This document shows, in pieces, positions 60,101 through 64,000 of a stretch of 64,000 nt of DNA; within the stretch, counting starts at the first letter, position 1, and every line of letters begins with the position of its first letter. The position numbers were made by a program, and so were the translations under genes. The notes under the pieces are model-generated. The model made no database searches and had not been told where the DNA came from. It was given only the letters and a program-made list of their open reading frames with translations. The DNA is from Coffea arabica (Eukaryota; Streptophyta; Magnoliopsida; Gentianales; Rubiaceae). The stretch is taken from NCBI RefSeq assembly GCF_036785885.1, contig NC_092317.1, positions 3,226,501-3,290,500 on the forward strand, read 5' to 3'.

Positions 60101-60950
60101 GAGACTGCCACCTGCACCGGCGAAAATGCTGTATTACGAATTGTCAACAAAATATAATCACAAGGATTCCGCAATCAACCTAATAATTAAAAATTAAGTT
60201 TCATACTTCCAGTATCATGTGTTCGTCACCCTAATTTTGCTACATCCCCAGTTCCATTCGATCCAAAGCTACAAATTAACTGAAATTAAGGGCCAACATA
60301 GCTTAGTTACGGTTTCTTTTCTAACTAAGGCCGACGGGGTTTTTGTATCATTTTGAAAATCATTAGTTGCTGATCTACGGCTTAAATGAGATCTTGGAAG
60401 CTGGTTCTCATGGATTAATAGAGAGAGAAGTTATCATATGATGAGCCTGATTATTCATACATTAAGCTCGATTGCAAATTAGTATTCAACATCAACACGC
60501 AATATTCAGATTCTACGTACATGTGTGTAGGAACAGGGAATGCATTGCTGCTGCACATGTTCTTGCTCATTTTGGGCTTAGATTGAAGTCTCGGCTTGTT
60601 TGGTGGATAATTTCTCCACTTTCTTTCTTTTGAGTGTTGTTACTGATGATTCCAGTGGATGAAAGTTAGTTTCAATTTCAAACAAAAATAAAAATTGTTT
60701 TTGATGTGAACGTCCATAAAAGTCTGGTTGGTGACATTATTGCCACACGCATTTGACTCATGTTTTTTGCATTCTTCTTCTGGAAGGCGTTTAGGAATCT
60801 GGAAAGTTAAAGTGGAAATTTTGCTGGGGCGACTTGGGGAGTTGTAGCTTAAAAGGCGTCCAAGGAGTACCATTTCATGGAAAAGGAAAGCCACAAAATT
60901 GTAAAGTCAGTAATGGGCGTTGTGTGGAGGATCAATCATGGGTCTTTGGA

Positions 60951-61401
60951 CTGCAAACCAATCTAACCGCTTGCAAGCGGCTCGAGTCCGAACTCGACTT
61001 GACTTGAGCTTGGTCAATATTGAGTTCGATTCGAGCTCGAGTTGACCAAATCAAATTCGAGTTTGAATTCGAATTCAAAAATACTAAATTCGTTATCTCG
61101 CGAACCGGCTCGAACTCGATTACATATATGTATATATTTTAATAGTAAATTTACATATATATATTCCTAATATTTTATTATTTGTTAAGAAAAATTATTA
61201 TTTTATTTATTTTTTAAAAACAAAATAATTATTTTATTTTTTTAAACTTGAGCTCCAACTCGATTCGAATTTGAGTGGAGCTCAATCTCGAACTTTACAT
61301 TTTAAGTTTGTCGAGTTGGAGTTCGAGTTCGAGCCTCATAAACATAGATTGAGACTCGACTCGATTAAACTAAAATTCGATTTAATTTGACTCGTTTGCA
61401 G
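60951..61401. repeat. Non-autonomous element with GAGCTCGAG words and CTGCAAAC ends
   Basis: CTGCAAAC at the left and GTTTGCAG at the right are perfect 8-base inverted repeats. Subterminal regions are dense in CGAGCTCGAG, TCGAATTCGAA and AACTCGA words in both orientations, around a 100-bp AT-rich core (about 61125-61245). This composition is typical of a common plant TIR repeat, but no certain target duplication was found. Confidence 0.55.
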
Positions 61402-61954
61402 GGTCTGGTCTCCTACTGGGCGTTTATCAAACTCATCCAACTTTATGGAGTTCACACTATTACTTTTCTATATTTCTTCTCTCTGTCTCTGTTTTTTTTT
61501 TAAAAAAATTTGTTATTCGCAAGTAATCGGATCGGCGTGGTTCCTTATTAGATTAGAAACAATTTCTTTGTTTTTCTTTTCCTCGCTGTCCTTGGTTATT
61601 CACTTACTCTATTCAGCATTCATACATGCAAAGTGCAAACCAAAACCTTCATTGGATGAGGAGCAAATCGTACAAACTTGAGCATCGCTACTAGTTATAC
61701 CTCAGCCCAGTTCCATTTCAAAGCCCAGCCCATGGAAGAAAGTCAAAATAAAGTATACAAGAAACCATATAGTTTTGGTTAACGGGTAAACAAAGAGCCC
61801 AGCCAAAAAAAAAAAGAAAAAAGAAAAGAAGGACAAATTTTTAACAGTGTCCTCTTTCACTCCGTTTTCTTACTAATGAGAACCCAACTGAGTAATTTGC
61901 TTATTTCTCCGTCCTCTTCCAACCCTCTCCCTAGGATCTGTAAATGCTTCCCTA

Positions 61955-62535
61955 TATATGACTGAGGGCGGTCATCTCAGCCTTCCTCGGTTTAGTGATT
62001 GGCCGAGGTAATCTTCTCAGGGCTTATGCCATCTCGGCTCGTTACCTTACCCATGAGACCGACCTCAGTCTTCCCATGGTGGTCTTACATCGGCTCGGCC
62101 CTCTATCTCCGCCCTCTAATACCTGACATCCCATTGGAAAAGTTGACTTCTATATGATGGGATGATATGATAGTAACGTGACAAAATGACATGACCACTG
62201 TTATGTCTTGTCTATTAGTCCTAACACTGTTCCTGTCAGTCTCAGATCCATGAGAATTGGACTCATCATTCTTCCCACTGTTCTATCTACTATAAATACT
62301 CTCTCATCCGTAGGAAAGGTATGCATTCAGAAATACACACTTGAGACTCTTAAACCACTTCTAGTTTACGATTGAATACCCTAACTGATTTGATCGTCGG
62401 AGTAAGATCGGGGGACCAAGCCCCGTACATTGCAGATTTGATAGGTGGGTTATTTCAACTTGTTCAATCATCTCGAAGTCACTTCTTCAATTTGACTCGG
62501 TTCAACCGTTCAAAAATTACCTCGTCAATGAACAT
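61955..62535 (+). mobile_element. Probable solo LTR of a Ty3/Gypsy-like retrotransposon (fossil)
   Basis: A block of different composition holds a CTATAAATACTCTC core promoter (about 62291), followed by a GATCGGGGGACCAAGCCCCG hairpin and a stretch suited to an R/U5 region. No internal retrotransposon coding region or second LTR is present in the window, so this would be a solo LTR or end fragment. Exact ends and target duplication were not identified. The Gypsy assignment is a guess from LTR style and length. Confidence 0.35.
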
Positions 62536-62669
62536 AGAAAAGTGATCTCTACTAAGTGAATGCATTCACGATGTATTTCGTTATAGGAGAAAGGAATATG
62601 AGATAACAAGTGGTACCCAAAAAAAAAAAAATAATAATAATAACATGTGGTAAAAAAGTTCACTATCAC

Positions 62670-62790
62670 CGAAAAGTCTTGGTCTCGTGGTTAGAATTAA
62701 AGTCTAAAATGTAAAAGTTTAGATTCTAATTCCCTTTCTCCCTCTCTAAATTTCAACCCTCTCTTAGTAGAAAAAAATTTTAAAAAAAAA
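62670..62790 (+). repeat. Possible tRNA-derived SINE fragment
   Basis: TCTCGTGGTTAGAATT resembles an A box and AGATTCTAATTCC a decayed B box, about 45 bases apart, followed by a C/T-rich and A-rich tail. No flanking duplication was confirmed. Confidence 0.25.
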
Positions 62791-64000
62791 GTTCAATACT
62801 TGTTCATTAAAATATAAAATATAAATAAGTGTCTAGTTCACAGTCAACATCCAACGAGCGTTAAAGATGCGATTATTACATATCTGTAATACGTGAGCCC
62901 ATTGAATCAACCCATGCCGGAGTTGCAGGCTTCTCACATGCCACAAAACTTCTGTTGGGGGCAAATGTAAGCCCAGAAACAAAAATGGCCTGTAAGGCTT
63001 ACATTGCTACGGATAGAAAGTAAAAAATGGAAAATCGTGGAATCAGAACAAAATTTTCTCGAGCGAGTTGTATTGGGAACTAACTAAGTGTGGCATAGCC
63101 GGGAGTTGGACTACTGGTAAATGTTTGTTGAGCAACCAGATGTTAATGTCGGTCAAGAGCCGTTGGGTGGTAAGACGAGGCAGGACAGACGTAAAAGACC
63201 GATCTGTACTCATTAATGACACAGAATCTTGGCTGACCATATATTTCTTGATAGACTGGTTTGAAACAAAGTCGGTTTGATTGATTGATGTTCCAATGCA
63301 TGGTAGTTTTTGCACACACATTTATGTTGATTGAAGATATAGATAGATCCTCCTTGTTGATCACATAAAAGTGAGATTTGCTCGTATCCCTGCTGGGGAA
63401 CTACTTTTTGAGAAGTCCTGAAAAATAGATGGATAGATGTTGCACAAACTTACAACAAAAAAAGCGGCAGTTTCATAAAGAGCAAGCAGTAAATGGACAT
63501 TAAAGCTGAATCTGTAGACTCGATATCAAAATCAGAACTTGCAGCCTTCAATACTGCTACTACTACTACTACAGAAAACCGCCAGCAAGTACGATGCAAA
63601 GTTTCTCCCAAAATCCACACTACAAACAAGACCATTTTCGAAAAACAGCACCTCCAACATTAAATGCAGGTGAATATTTATGTGATTCGCCTGTCAACCC
63701 CTTTTCTTCTGGCTTCATTTTCCGATGCTAAAATTGGCTGTTTTCAATTCTGCATTGGATACCTGACTCCAGCTGCTAATACTCGCTGTTGTTCCATCTG
63801 AATCATGAAGGATATCATGGTTTTAGTTCAAAGTTTTTTGCACTAACAAAAGAGACTCTCGCTACCCCCCTATTATTGCCACTGCTTGAACGATTTTTTT
63901 TTTTTTTCCCTTTTTCCGGTCAAACGGAACATATTTGTCATTGGTTGTCAAAGCAGCATATAAATAGTAGGATTACATGCTTGCTTATTTATTGCAAATT

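Larger units (their letters stand above)
55139..64000. other. Right-hand region with no confident gene
   Basis: The LURP-one-related promoter lies at 55139-55500 and includes a GA/CT microsatellite. The remaining 8.5 kb is AT-rich. It contains a Stowaway-like MITE (56879-57197), two CGAGCT-type repeats (about 56040-56430 and 60951-61401), a probable solo LTR (about 61955-62535), a possible SINE fragment (about 62670-62790) and a possible terminal exon of a minus-strand gene at 63715-63797 (see findings). Other open frames have no recognisable content. Confidence 0.55.

Overview
This window reads as nuclear DNA of a flowering plant, most likely a eudicot. Genes are spread out and split by GT-AG introns. 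Introns and spacers are AT-rich, several small non-autonomous DNA transposons lie between genes, and all recognisable proteins belong to plant families (phospholipase D alpha, EPFL peptide, plant MBD protein, LURP-one-related, phytocyanin). I did not identify the species. Eleven protein-coding genes could be modelled: ten on the plus strand and one, the LURP-one-related gene, on the minus strand.

Layout. 1-3.8 kb: no gene seen. 3.8-7.35 kb: phospholipase D alpha (3 coding exons, 809 aa). 7.4-12 kb: spacer with a poly-G run and a GGT-bearing tandem duplication. 12.1-12.64 kb: conserved small membrane protein of unknown role (128 aa). 12.65-16 kb: spacer with a transposon relic. 16.0-18.7 kb: Gag1-like clamp (DUF4050) protein with an odd splice donor. 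19.5-20.4 kb: mitochondrial small heat-shock protein of the HSP26.5 type. 20.4-28.1 kb: repeat-rich spacer with five well-delimited TIR elements or MITEs (PIF/Harbinger-like, Mutator-like, hAT-like and two Stowaway-like). 28.1-28.85 kb: secreted cysteine-rich EPFL8-like peptide. 32.7-34.66 kb: probable plastid-targeted one-TM protein of unknown function. 39.07-40.54 kb: TPR-like protein. 43.0-45.4 kb: MBD10/11-type methyl-CpG-binding-domain protein, preceded by a cluster of six G-box hexamers. 46.9-48.6 kb: GH17 beta-1,3-glucanase. 50.4-51.2 kb: GPI-anchored stellacyanin-like phytocyanin. 53.9-55.1 kb (minus): LURP-one-related protein. 55.2-64 kb: no confident gene, with a third Stowaway copy, AT-rich repeats and a probable solo-LTR fossil.

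The genes do not form a pathway or operon. The main higher-order signal is gene order. From memory, neighbours here match neighbours in three separate Arabidopsis segments: PLD alpha-1, DUF4050, MBD11, GH17 and LURP-one-related on chromosome 3; PLD alpha-2 and HSP26.5 on chromosome 1; LURP-one-related, TPR and EPFL8 on chromosome 1. The window therefore looks like a less fractionated version of a segment that was duplicated and thinned in Arabidopsis. I saw no CRISPR array, prokaryotic system or convincing new multi-gene system. The most unusual single observation is the apparent GA-AG intron, or its GT-AG alternative, in the DUF4050 gene.
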